A stretch of 64,000 nt of DNA, taken from positions 1-64,000 of the forward strand of contig WEDG01001385.1 in the NCBI GenBank assembly GCA_017591395.1, in the 5' to 3' direction. Positions 10,728 to 21,035 of the stretch are shown piece by piece; the stretch's first letter is position 1, and each line of letters opens with the position of its first letter. The stretch is from Schistocephalus solidus. Its lineage: Eukaryota > Platyhelminthes > Cestoda > Diphyllobothriidea > Diphyllobothriidae. The notes beneath the pieces are model-generated. The model saw only the letters and a program-made list of their open reading frames with translations. It was not told the origin of the DNA and did no database searches. A program made the position numbers and the translations under genes.

Positions 10728-10745
10728 ATCCCATCGCTGCCACCA
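10728..10745 (-). promoter_or_regulatory. Primer-binding site, tRNA-Leu type
   Basis: On the minus strand TGGTGGCAGCGATGGGAT begins 3 nt after the LTR end. It is complementary to a tRNA 3' end finishing ...CTGCCACCA. From the known tRNA-Leu(AAG) 3' end the expected site is TGGTGGCAGCGGTGGGAT, so 17 of 18 bases agree. The tRNA assignment is from memory of eukaryotic tRNA-Leu. Confidence 0.7.
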
Positions 10746-10748
10746 AAA

Positions 10749-10798
10749 TGTAATGGGCCCGTATTAGATGTGTGACGAATCCAAACGGACGACCTCCA
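10749..10798 (-). repeat. Remnant of the 5' LTR
   Basis: About 50 bp match the terminal part of the 3' LTR (TAATGGGCCCGTAT, AGATG, GAATCCAAA in the plus direction) with a dozen or so differences. The match stops near 10,795, where family C sequence begins. Confidence 0.75.
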
Positions 10799-10804
10799 GA
10801 TGTT

Positions 10805-12130
10805 CCTTCACATCAAATTCGAAGAAGTCAGCGAATTCTAGGGTGCATTCGCGGTCTCTGACAATCCGGTATGTTTGGGTTAGGTCACCTCATAGTTGCC
10901 TTTTACTGAAAGGACAAACATCAAGTTCAGCCAATCTGGCTTCGTAAGGCAGATGAAAAAGATTGTTGACCATCTTCGTAGCCCTCGCCTGCACTCGTTC
11001 CGCTGCAGATAATCCTTCTAACATCACGGATGCCAGGCCTGGACGGCATACTCCAAGTGAGATCGAACAAACGCCCCGTAGGTTTTTCGAAATATTTCCT
11101 TATCAATCTGCACAAATCCCTGTTTGAGCGCAAATAAGACCAGTGTCGCACGTTTAACTACCTAAAAACTGTGAAGATGGTTTGAGTGAAGAGTTTATTT
11201 GAACACCGTGCTCCTCTTTGCTCATCAACAATGGAAAGGGACTGCCCATTCAGAAGGTACTGGTAGGAATCATCCTCCTTACTGGTCCTTCTGGTACGGA
11301 GTCTAAGGTTCACCCACTTTGTAACGTTAAAACTGTAGAGCAAACGAGCAGATCGGCTGCTAAGACGGTTGAGACTATCTTGAAGTGCGTGCCTGTCGTC
11401 ACCAGATCAGATGGTCCTCCATAATTTAACATCGTCTGCAAACATGACCATGCTGCAAATCAGCTCGTCGACACAGTCAGTAATGGAGACCAAGAAGAGT
11501 AACGGCCCTAAGAAGGAACATTGGGGGACCCCACTTAGAACCGGAGTAGCTGTTGACGTCAATATATCAATGCACACAGTTTGCAATCTTCCTGTAAGAA
11601 AATCTGTGATGCCCGTCAGCAGCATTCCTTCTATTCCAATTTCAAATTATATTTAGATGAGAAATTTGTGTGGGACACTGTCAAACGCCTTCTTGAAATC
11701 ATTGTAGATGACGTCAACCATAATATCTTCGTCCAATGCACGAGTCCACTGCTCTTTCGATAGCAGTAAGGTGGAAAGACAAGAGCGATTTTGTCTGAAC
11801 CCATGCTGGAGCTCTGAGTGCAATCGAATTTCCTTCTGGAACTTCATGGTCACCTTCTTGATTATTGATTCCATTATTTTACAGCAAATGGAGGTAAGGC
11901 GGACAGACCGAACCCCACTCTTGAATATGGGGTATATATTTGCTGCCTTCCATTCGGATGACAGTTTTCCTGATTCAAATGACGAACTTAACATATGCGC
12001 TAGTGGTTTGGAGAGTTCGCCTGCCAGTTCTTTGAAGAACTTTGCCGATAAATCATCCAGACCAGATGACTTTGCTTCTTTGAGATTTTGCAGTTCTCTT
12101 TCCACAAGAGGTGCCGGGAATAGTATATAT
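10805..12130 (-). mobile_element. Family C non-LTR retrotransposon fragment (copy 1 of duplicated block)
   Basis: The minus strand encodes RT: SSGLDDLSAKFFKEL, SSEWKAANIYPIFKSG, LQHGFRQNRSC and DFKKAFDSVPH in 12,105-11,653. It continues with LSGVPQ, FLGPLLFLVS and the FADD box (MFADDVKLW) in 11,625-11,407, then the C-terminal region down to a block resembling EFADFFEF at about 10,830. Both ends are cut: the 3' side abuts the gypsy LTR remnant and the 5' side abuts a family A fragment of opposite orientation. Frame breaks separate the blocks. Positions 10,968 onward belong to the duplicated unit. Confidence 0.8.
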
Positions 12131-12931
12131 TAAGACACTGGACCGGTGTTTATAACAGCATTGTTGACATGGTCAAGCTGAAGTTCAGGTTCTCTAGTGA
12201 CTACCAAGGCATAGATGAACTGATCTCTAAAAAGGTAGAAACAGGTTATGGGCATGAACCATTCAACTGCAAGAAAATTACAATGCTACCATCCAGTCAT
12301 TATATTGTGTTTGATAATACGAGATTGGTCATTGACTGCTCTCAATCAGAAAATAATTTAATTATAAATCTACTAACCTCCCTTCGTTTATATAATTTAT
12401 CTGTAGTAGTTATCTATTTTGATCTTAGTAAGGCATTCGATAAAGTGCCTCATAGACAACTTCTAGCTAAACTAGAAGCTACAGAGTTTCGTAGTCCCAT
12501 TGCCGACTTTATTAGATTATACCTATATGATCGAAAACAAAACGTTTAGTGGGGTCCTCATTCTCAAGTGCTACCCCGATTTTGAGTGGTGTCCTTCAAG
12601 GTACCGTATTAGGTCCTTTGTTGTTCTTTCTGTATATAAATGATATCTCATCGATAGTCAAACATTCTCAATCTTATATTTCTGCTGATGACCTCAAATG
12701 CGTGTATTCCCTCTCTATCATTTCGACCGAACGGTGGCTAGAACAAATTAATTCGGACTTAGACGCTCTTTGTGCGTGGAGCTCCACATGGCTAATGGAG
12801 TTCTCACCTTCTAAGTGTCACCACATGAGTTTTGGGCCTGTAAGGCTGCCGCAGCCTGTTATTTGGCAAGTTTGTCCTATAACTGAATGCAGCTCCATCA
12901 AGGACTTGGGCTTAAGCTACACCAATATATT
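10968..12931. repeat. Direct duplication, unit 1 (about 1.96 kb)
   Basis: This interval is nearly identical to 14,602-16,566, with a constant offset of 3634-3635 bp and only scattered substitutions and indels. It contains the 5' part of a minus-strand family C fragment and the 5' part of a plus-strand family A fragment head to head. Identity starts at GACCATCTTCGTA and ends at ACCAATATATT on both sides, while flanking sequences differ. Confidence 0.93.
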
Positions 12932-14175
12932 AGATCTTTTGCCTCATGCTGATAGAATTACGGCCACTGCTGCTCAGATTTGTGGCTTTATTTCTTATAA
13001 TTTCTACCTTCCTGAAATAAATTTAAGACTTTATCGTATGTTTGTGTTTCCCATTCTTGAATTTTGCTGTCCTTTCTTCGGTTTAATTAACGAATCTAGC
13101 CGTTCGAAAATTTAAAATGTCCAAAGATATTTCAAAAAAACTCCTGTTTCCGACTCTTTCAGCTACTTCCTACACAACAAAATGCCAGCTAACGAAGCTA
13201 AAATTTCGTTGGGTCAGGAGACTGGAAGCAGGCTTTTGTCTCCTCTTCCGACTTAATAATAGCTCATTTCTCCCCAAGCTTTCTGTCATTACCCCAGTAA
13301 GTCTTACTTATAACCTAAGAAATTCTGCATTAATTATACCCCTTTCTGCATCCTCCATGTGTTAACGCTCTCTCTTCTTTGATTCTAGGTATAACGTTCT
13401 TTGGAATAACTTGCCAATTGAAATTTCGTTGTTAACTGATCTATCTGCTTTCAAGCGAAGACTGCACATTTATCTTAAAACTGATTCTATTATCCTTTTA
13501 TTTTCCTCATCTTTTCCAATTAACTCTCCACATGACCCGGAAAAGGATCATCGAGAATTTAAGTGACCCTATTGAAACTTTATTTTCACTACCCCGAGTC
13601 CCCCATGAACCATGATGTCTCTTTCTATTACCAGTCATCCAAACGATGAAGTCATTCGGACGTACACATTCGGTGTTCCGCAGTCTAAAATTCTGACGTT
13701 TCGTTGGATACTTACTAGCATCAGAATTCAATTCTGGATCCTAAGATGCTGAGGCCTAAAGTTCATTGACGCATTTTCAAGAGCTTTTGTTTCATATGCC
13801 TAAGCGATCAAGAACGAATCATCTCGACGTTTCCTTATCTTATTCTGAAATGCTACTGCAGTATTACCCTACTCTACCACCTGAACTTATTTTCCTAAGC
13901 AGTTTTTCTCTGACCTTCTATTCGAAAATGAAGGCCTATTGAACTCTGCCTCAATTTTTAAGGTAGGAGTTTTTTCACTGCCTATATTTCTAGTTCGCTA
14001 TTAATCTCAAAACATCGCTAACTGTTGACCTAGCAGGACATTTTCTGTCTGCATTATTAAGCATTTGCACATTTTATCTGCCCACATTGTCATAACTTTA
14101 TTTCATTACTAATGTTTGTTTAGACAGTGCCATGCCGGTGCTATCGAATATAAATTCTAAAAAATTCTAAATCTC
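12131..14175 (+). mobile_element. Family A-type non-LTR retrotransposon, diverged subfamily, 5'-truncated
   Basis: The plus strand encodes RT from the catalytic VVVIYFDLSKAFDKVPH motif (12,169-12,549) through LQGTVLGPLLFFLYIND and an altered catalytic box reading SADD (12,549-13,115). The C-terminal region follows to about 13,560 (WVRRLEAGFCLLFRLN, then a WNNLPIEI block). A stop between the two frames at 12,549 and another at 13,115 break it. The 3' UTR runs to an A-rich tail of ATTCTAAAA units near 14,150-14,175 and keeps the AGGAGTTTTTTCACTGC motif (13,966) shared with other family A copies. The first residue of the YADD box is Ser (TAT to TCT), as also in the duplicate copy. Confidence 0.75.
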
Positions 14176-14601
14176 TGCAAGCTTAATGAGGATATATGCC
14201 CTCAAAATTTTAGCAATTTTGCTCAAGTTATCGCTGTTGTCGGGATGATGGCTGACATAATTTTTGGTATCAGCGGAGTCGAGTCGTGCATATGAAGGGC
14301 ATAAAATTGAGCGTGTCTTTATACAGCAATCATTATAGTGTTTAATGTAGGCATGTTGGTATTTATTGATGAAAATATTTTAAGCATTTGAAAGATTAAT
14401 TCATGGCTATGATAAGGAAGGAAAAACGGAAATTTGTGGTCATTGGACGTTTATGCATTTATGTCAATATTTGTTGCTGAAATTATTTTAACTGTCCGGT
14501 AGACCAACTAATGGTAGTGATAAGAAAGGAACAAATTAAATATTTATAATTATGGTACCTTCATAAATTTATTGTGTTTATATCTTGTGACTACGTTTCT
14601 G
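14176..14601. other. Stretch between elements, nothing recognised
   Basis: AT-rich sequence after the family A tail with no long coding frame and no recognisable repeat end. It ends exactly where the second copy of the duplicated block begins. Confidence 0.5.
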
Positions 14602-16566
14602 GACCATCTTCGTAGCCCTCGCCTGCACTCGTTCCGCTGCAGATAATCCTTCTAACATCACGGATACCAGGCCTGGACGGCATACTCCAAGTGAGATCGA
14701 ACAAACGCCCCGTAGGTTTTTCGAAATATTTCCTTATCAATCTGCACAAATCCCTGTTTGAGCGCAAATAAGACCAGTGTCGCACGTTTAACTACCTCAA
14801 AAACTGTGAAGATGGTTTGAGTGAAGAGTTTATTTGAACACCGTGCTCCTTTTGCTCATCAACAATGGAAAAGGACTGCCCATTAAGAAGGTACTGGTAG
14901 GAATCATCCTCCTTATTGGTCCTTCTGGTACGGAGTCTAAGGTACACCCACTTTTTAACGTTAAAACTGTAGAGCAAACGAGCAGATCGGCTGCTAAGAC
15001 GGTTGAGACTATCTTGAAGTGCGTGCCTGTCGTCACCAGATCAGATGGTCCTCCATAATTTAACATCGTCTGCAAACATGACCATGCTGCAAATCAGCTC
15101 GTCGACACAGTCAGTAATGGAGACCAAGAAGAGTAACGGCCCTAAGAAGGAACATTGGGGGACCCCACTTAGAACCGGAGTAGCTGTTGACGTCAATATA
15201 TCAATGCACACAGTTTGCAATCTTCCTGTAAGAAAATCTGTGATGCCCGTCAGCAGCATTCCTTCTTTTCCAATTTCAAATTATATTTAGATGAGAAATT
15301 TGTGTGGGACACTGTCAAACGCCTTCTTGAAATCATTGTAGATGACGTCAACCATAATATCTTCGTCCAATGCACGAGTCCACTGCTCTTTCGATAGCAG
15401 TAAGGTGGAAAGACAAGAGCGATTTTGTCTGAACCCATGCTGGAGCTCTGAGTGCAATCGAATTTCCTTCTGGAACTTCATGGTCACCTTCTTGATTATT
15501 GATTCCATTATTTTACAGCAAATGGAGGTAAGGCGGACAGACCGAACCCCACTCTTGAATATGGGGTATATATTTGCTGCCTTCCATTCGGATGACAGTT
15601 TTCCTGATTCAAATGACGAACTTAACATATGCGCTAGTGGTTTGGAGAGTTCGCCTGCAAGTTCTTTGAAGAACTTTGCCGATAAATCATCCAGACCAGA
15701 TGACTTTGCTTCTTTGAGATTTTGCAGTTCTCTTTCCACAAGAGGTGCCGGGAATAGTATATATTAAGACACTGGACCGGTGTTTATAACAGCATTGTTG
15801 ACATGGTCAAGCTGAAGTTCAGGTTCTCTAGTGACTACCAAGGCATAGATGAACTGATCTCTAAAAAGGTAGAAACAGGTTATGGGCATGAACCATTCAA
15901 CTGCAAGAAAATTACAATGTTACCATCCAGTCATTATATTGTGTTTGATAATACGAGATTGGTCATTGACTGCTCTCAATCAGAAAATAATTTAATTATA
16001 AATCTACTAACCTCCCTTCGTTTATATAATTTATCTGTAGTAGTTATCTATTTTGATCTTAGTAAGGCATTCGATAAATTGCCTCATAGACAACTTCTAG
16101 CTAAACTAGAAGCTACAGAGTTTCGTAGTCCCATTGCCGACTTTATTAGATCATACCTATATGATCGAAAACAAAACGTTTAGTGGGGTCCTCATTCTCA
16201 AGTGCTACCCCGATTTTGAGTGGTGTCCTTCAAGGTACCGTATTAGGTCCTTTGTTGTTCTTTCTGTATATAAATGATATCTCATCGATAGTCAAACATT
16301 CTCAGTCTTATATTTCTGCTGATGACCTCAAATGCGTTTATTTCCCTCTCTATCATTTCGACCGAACGTTGGCTAGAACAAATTAATTCGGACTTAGACG
16401 CTCTTTGTGCGTGGAGCTCCACATGGCTAATGGAGTTCTCACCTTCTAAGTGTCACCACATGAGTTTTGGGCCTGTAAGGCTGCTGCAGCCTGTTATTTG
16501 GAAAGTTTGTCCTATAACTGAATGCTGCTCCATCAAGGACTTGGGCTTAAGCTACACCAATATATT
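14602..16566. repeat. Direct duplication, unit 2 (about 1.96 kb)
   Basis: Second copy of the block at 10,968-12,931. The minus-strand family C RT fragment spans 14,602 to about 15,770 (FADD block 15,259-15,041; DFKKAFDSVPH block 15,739-15,287). The plus-strand family A RT fragment spans about 15,770-16,566 (catalytic motif in 15,803-16,183, SADD in 16,183-16,386). One extra T near 16,340 shifts the frame relative to unit 1. The right boundary cuts the family A RT in mid-domain, so duplication of DNA, not independent retrotransposition, explains it. Confidence 0.93.
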
Positions 16567-17640
16567 TGATAGATCGTGGTTAAGGTCAAGGTCGAAGGCG
16601 GTTGGTTCAAATTTGAAGATAAGTGTATTCTCGAATTTTAAACCGATTTCTTTGTTTCCTGTTGTAAATATTAGCTAAATTATTGACAATTTATTGTATT
16701 TCTAATTCATTATCAGCTACACAAACTTGCAGTTATTGCATTTGCATAAGGGTAAAATATAAAAGAACATATACTAGGCCTCAAGGTCATCGTGTGCAAA
16801 GGAACCACGTATCTTTGGTTCTCTTGCTTGGACAGTCTAAAAATCGTCAACACTTCGCTTGTTCTGATTCTGACATTAAAACTGCCACTGCACGAACGTA
16901 ATTGCTCTGTGGAATTTTCAGGAATTTTTCTTGTGCCGAATTACCTCACAAAACGATATCAAATTGGAATTTGTTTATCACCTTCGTCGACTTGATAAAA
17001 ACAGCCTCTAACCAATAAATACTGACAACCGCTCAGTTAACCAAAAGTGCAAAACCCCTTGAAGATCTAAAGTTATCCAGGACCTTTGACCTCTATAAAC
17101 GGCTGAGTCGTTCCTGAATATTCTTCCTATCATTTATTGTTTTTGCTTAAGTGGTTTTGAACGAATAGGCGCATTTATTGCTCATATTGTTTCTATTACG
17201 GCGGCGATGGACTTCCGATTGAAATTCGCTCGTCTCCAAGCTTTTGATTTTTGGCCAATAATCTGTTCCCAAAGTCAGGACTCAACGAAATACGTTGTCA
17301 TTGGATCACATATTGTCTGTTTATCAGGATCAGCCTATAATTGTTTATAGAAATTGTGATATTCAGGCACACGAAAATTGATATCGGAATCTTGAATAAT
17401 AAGCTAACTCAGCTTCATTTGGATCCTGCCTCATACGGGCTTCAGAAAACAGTCTCTCGCCAGGAAAGGTGTCTTCATCAGGAAGGAACGGAGAACCACT
17501 GGCAAACTCACTTCAAAGGCTGCATCATTCTTTGTTTCGTATTAACATTCGATAGTGAATTCGGTTCGGAAAAGCACTTCTTTTTGTGCTCAGTAAACTA
17601 TTCGCTTGATAATTTAAGCTGCTCGTTAAAACTTAATGCA
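16567..17640. other. Stretch without recognised gene or element
   Basis: AT-rich sequence between the duplicated block and the SINE-like/family C region. Short open frames exist on the plus strand, but none shows a domain or conserved composition. Confidence 0.5.
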
Positions 17641-17696
17641 TCCTCGTAGAGATCTTGCTGGCATGGGAAACGCAAATGTTCACGACCCGACCACGC

Positions 17697-17796
17697 GAGA
17701 AAATTATTCACCGCTTCGGCCAGGACTTGAAACACCAACCTCTCGATTAGCTACCGATGCTCTTGACCGCTCGGCCACGCCCAGGAAGCCAGCAGA
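17697..17796 (-). repeat. tRNA-derived SINE head or pseudo-tRNA (type II, Leu/Ser-like)
   Basis: On the minus strand the sequence contains a near-perfect polymerase III A box, TGGCCGAGCGGTCAAGAG, and about 30 nt later a B box, GTTTCAAGTCC. The spacing and the D-arm sequence GGCCGAGCGGT resemble leucine/serine tRNAs. I cannot pair a convincing acceptor stem, so it is more likely a SINE head or tRNA pseudogene than a functional tRNA. It sits just upstream of the family C ORF1-like region. Confidence 0.5.
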
Positions 17797-17834
17797 CAAA
17801 AAATATTATATCCTACAAAAATAATGATCTCTCC

Positions 17835-18890
17835 TATCTTTGTAAACCGTTTTCAATTTCACGTGACAAAAACTTACCAGAAATACTCAAGTCACTCTCA
17901 GCAGACCGAGAAGAACCACAAAGCAGCAGTATTGAAGAAAGCAGTGCACTACTGAACATTACCAAAACTAAGCTAAACAGTGAAGGGCTAGCACACTGTG
18001 ATGGATGCCAAGGACTCTCAACCAGAGTTTTGAGATTAGAAGGAGACCTAGATCTCCTATCGGAAATAATATCAGTCCTCATAAAACAAAACAAAATAAA
18101 CTCGCCGAAACACGATGCAAATGAGCTGAAAAACATCAGCAAGCTAGACCATAATCATCGCAAGGAAACGGTAGAAGTCAATAGGCACAACATTAAGCGA
18201 AACAAAAAGGGAAAAAGAACGAAGTCACTAGAACAAACTTCTGAGTCAGTTGAAATACAGATGACCAGAAAGAAAATAAGCGAGGAGGAAATTATGTCTT
18301 GCGTTTCCCCAGGTTCGGGAAATCTGGTGCACATAGAATCCGACTGCACAAAATTAAATCAGCGATCGACGGTCTCTGAAAAGTCGAAAACAGTAATCGT
18401 AACTTATCTTTACTGCCACGGACGAGCGATAGCAGCATGCTCTTTACATGTCCGTCGAACTACAATGAAGCAGGGCATGGTAGCCAGCAAAGTAATGGCG
18501 GAAGAGTGGCCTGCGACTTATCGACAGACCTGGATTCCACAAACCAAAATTCAGGTTTCCCGGGTGCTATTCGAGCAAACGCATTGTCAGGAGAACTCAC
18601 GCTGTTTGAAAGGTCCATAGAGATGTCTGCAAATCAACCAACAGGCTCACCGATGAAGACAAATCTGAACACAGTATTAAAGACTGTAACAAAGGGCATG
18701 TTTCAACCTTCCATCACTAAAAGAAAGCAAGATGCAGAAACGAGTTTTTTCCCTGACAGATCATTTTGTCTGGTAGTTCAGGGAGTCTCAGAGGTTACTG
18801 GGGAAACGCCAAAAGAAAGGGTAATAAAGGATCTGCTGATATTTCAACATTTATTGAATGATACGCAATAAAATGTGTGACAGTCGACAT
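17835..18890 (+). pseudogene. ORF1-like region of family C element
   Basis: The main frame starts within 17,757-18,620 and continues in another frame at 18,437-18,871. It is rich in Ser, Lys, Glu and Asn. A short Cys pair (HCDGCQGLS) is followed by a leucine-heptad stretch (VLRLEGDLDLLSEIISVLI) that could form a coiled coil, then a basic region (KRNKKGKRTK). This layout, an acidic/basic protein with a coiled coil ahead of an endonuclease, fits LINE ORF1 proteins, but there is no motif that proves it. Frame breaks indicate decay. Confidence 0.45.
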
Positions 18891-19370
18891 CAAAATGATC
18901 TTTCGATTAGGGCCTCTTGTTACAAATGAAACGCATGAGGTTCGACCAAAACCATGAAAAGTCATCTTGGGGAGCAAACAGCAGGTAGATCTATTGCTCT
19001 CTCGAAAGTCCCGACTACTAAAGAATCACCGTTGATTTTTTTTCAGCCTGATTACTCTCCCATCAATCGGATGAAAATGAGGACACTGGTAGCAGAATCG
19101 AAAAGATGTCAATACGAGGGGGAACAAAACTTGAAAATTGTAGACAACAAAATAGTCAAAACGGTGGGCTCGTTTTTATGGGAACATCCGGTGAAATTGA
19201 CGGCAACCACGCCCGTCAAAAGCCCTGCCAAATGCCTATAGATTTGAACCCAGACAGGAGACTGGGTATATCTTGTGAAATATCCAGCAAAAATCGCCAT
19301 GTGGAAGAAAGAACCAAAAATCTTCAGAAATCGAGGGAAGAAAACAAGATTAAAATGATGTTAAACAAAT

Positions 19371-20092
19371 GTGCAGAGTCTAATGAACAAAATGGATGAA
19401 ATCAAACTAGTCGTGGATCATTTACAATCTGACGTCATAGCTCTAACTGAAACATGGTTAAATGAACAAATCGCAGACACAGAAGTCAGAATAGATGGTT
19501 TTCAGCTTATCCGCATGGATAGAAACGGACGTAGGGGTGGTGGAATCGCAATGTTCATACGAGAAGGCATTGACTTCATTCAGGATGGGCCCTCGCCAAA
19601 TAGGATCTCGTCTTGCGAAATACTTTGTTGTAAACTGAAAGTCCCAAACCAACCAGACCTCCATATTGCCGTGGTATATCGATCCCCAGGACAGCGAACG
19701 GACACGGACGAAGCACTCATCACAAAGGTAAGCAAATCTGCCGTAGCAAACACTTATTAATATTTGGAGATTTAAACGCTCCCGATATCGATTGGGTGTC
19801 AATGTACTACTCGCGATCGGAAAATTCATTCGAACAGAAATTACTTCAGTTGGTAAATGACGAGTTTCTTACCCAACATGTCACAATGAAGACGCGGTTC
19901 CGAAATGGGCAGCAGTCAAGCTGTTTGGATCTAATCATTAGGAGAGACGACAATTGCATCCTTGCATTAAGTTCTTACGTGCCGCTTGGACGAAGTGATC
20001 ATTGTGTTCTTGCTTCGGAGTACAGTCATTTTTCTGTACCCAAACGTAGTGCAGTTAGGGAGAGAAATGTATGGAAAGGGGATTATACCTAA
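19371..20092 (+). pseudogene. APE-type endonuclease of family C element
   Basis: The enzyme nicks target DNA to start target-primed reverse transcription. Visible motifs are the metal-binding glutamate in DVIALTETWL, the GRRGGGIAMFIR loop, HIAVVYRSPG, an out-of-frame LLIFGDLNAPDIDW block near 19,757-19,800, and the terminal GRSDHCVL motif with the catalytic Asp-His. A frame change at about 19,760-19,796 separates the two halves. Motif set and order are those of exonuclease III-like LINE endonucleases. Confidence 0.8.
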
Positions 20093-21031
20093 ATGAAAGA
20101 ATTACTAAATAGGATAGACTGGAGCACTGCACATGTACCTGACCCAAACGCTGCCTGGTTTTTCATTATTAAATTGATTCAGCAGTTGGTGGAGAAATTC
20201 TGCCCACTTAAAAGGCGATCATGCGTCTCCCGACTCGAGTGGGTGACATCGGAAATAAAAAGGAATCTCAAGAAGAAAAGAAGACTGTTGAGAACATATG
20301 CCAGATATCAACAACTGGAACATTTTTCCGCTTTTAAGAAACAACGAAATCGGTGTCGGAATCTTCTGAGAAAAGAAAGAGTCAGAAATAGTCAAAGACA
20401 CACCAAGAAATTCGAAAGGTTTTATGCTTACGTTAATAAGGCAAAACGAAATCGCGACTGCATTCCTTGTCTTAAAGACAATCAGGGAAACAGGTTAACT
20501 GATAACTCTGATAAGACCAGCCTCTTATCCAATTTCTTGATGTCCGTGTATACCGAGGAACCACCTTCTGACGAGGATGAATACTACAGTACTGCTACAT
20601 CTACAAACAAAATAAGCACGGTTTCGTTCCCAATGGACACAGTAAGAAAAACTCTGAAACAGCTACAGCCTACTAAATCACCTGGCCCTAATGGTATTTC
20701 CGCAAAAGTTCTCAATGAACTCACAGACCAGCTGGCCTCTCCGCTCTCCAAGATATTTGAAAGTTCAATGGAGGCGGGGGCTCTGCCTACCGAATGGAAG
20801 ATAGCCAAAATAACCCCCATCTATAAAGGAGGAGAGAGGACATCACCAAACAGTTTCCGACCAGTCAGCCTCACAAGTATCTGTAGCAAAATGATGGAGA
20901 AGATAATCAAAACGGAACTTATGAGGCATCTTGAAGAGAATAACTCGCTAAGTTCATATCAACATGGATTTCGAAGTGGTCGATCCTGCCTCACAAACCT
21001 GCTCACATCCATGGAAAGTTGGACAAAATAA
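20093..21031 (+). pseudogene. RT N-terminal half of family C element
   Basis: 312 codons without interruption: a basic linker (WVTSEIKRNLKKKRR), then KSPGPNGISAKVL, LPTEWKIAKITPIYKGG, FRPVSLTSICSKMMEKII and YQHGFRSGRSC. It stops before the palm motif that should carry the first catalytic aspartate, so no active polymerase could be made from this copy. The stop follows directly on the junction with the next copy. Confidence 0.8.
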
Positions 21032-21035
21032 TTAT

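Larger units (their letters stand above)
5771..10798 (-). mobile_element. Ty3/gypsy LTR retrotransposon, 5' LTR truncated
   Basis: Read on the minus strand the order is remnant 5' LTR (10,798-10,749), primer-binding site, gag, protease, RT-RNase H, integrase, polypurine tract and full 3' LTR (6396-5771). Integrase downstream of RT-RNase H places it in Ty3/gypsy. No env-like frame lies after integrase. The coding region is nearly whole, broken mainly by frame changes between gag and protease, between protease and RT, and inside integrase. The right side ends abruptly against a family C fragment at about 10,800, so most of the 5' LTR (its U3 promoter and R) has been lost. Confidence 0.92.
17820..21035 (+). 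mobile_element. Family C non-LTR retrotransposon with 5' half (ORF1, endonuclease, RT start)
   Basis: This is the only family C copy in the window that keeps sequence upstream of RT. Order is ORF1-like region (17,835-about 18,890, then more in 18,954-19,360), endonuclease (19,371-20,092) and RT fingers/palm (20,093-21,031). It breaks off after GRSCLTNLLTSMESWTK at 21,031, where an unrelated family C copy begins out of register. The element is therefore 3'-truncated or was interrupted. Confidence 0.8.
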
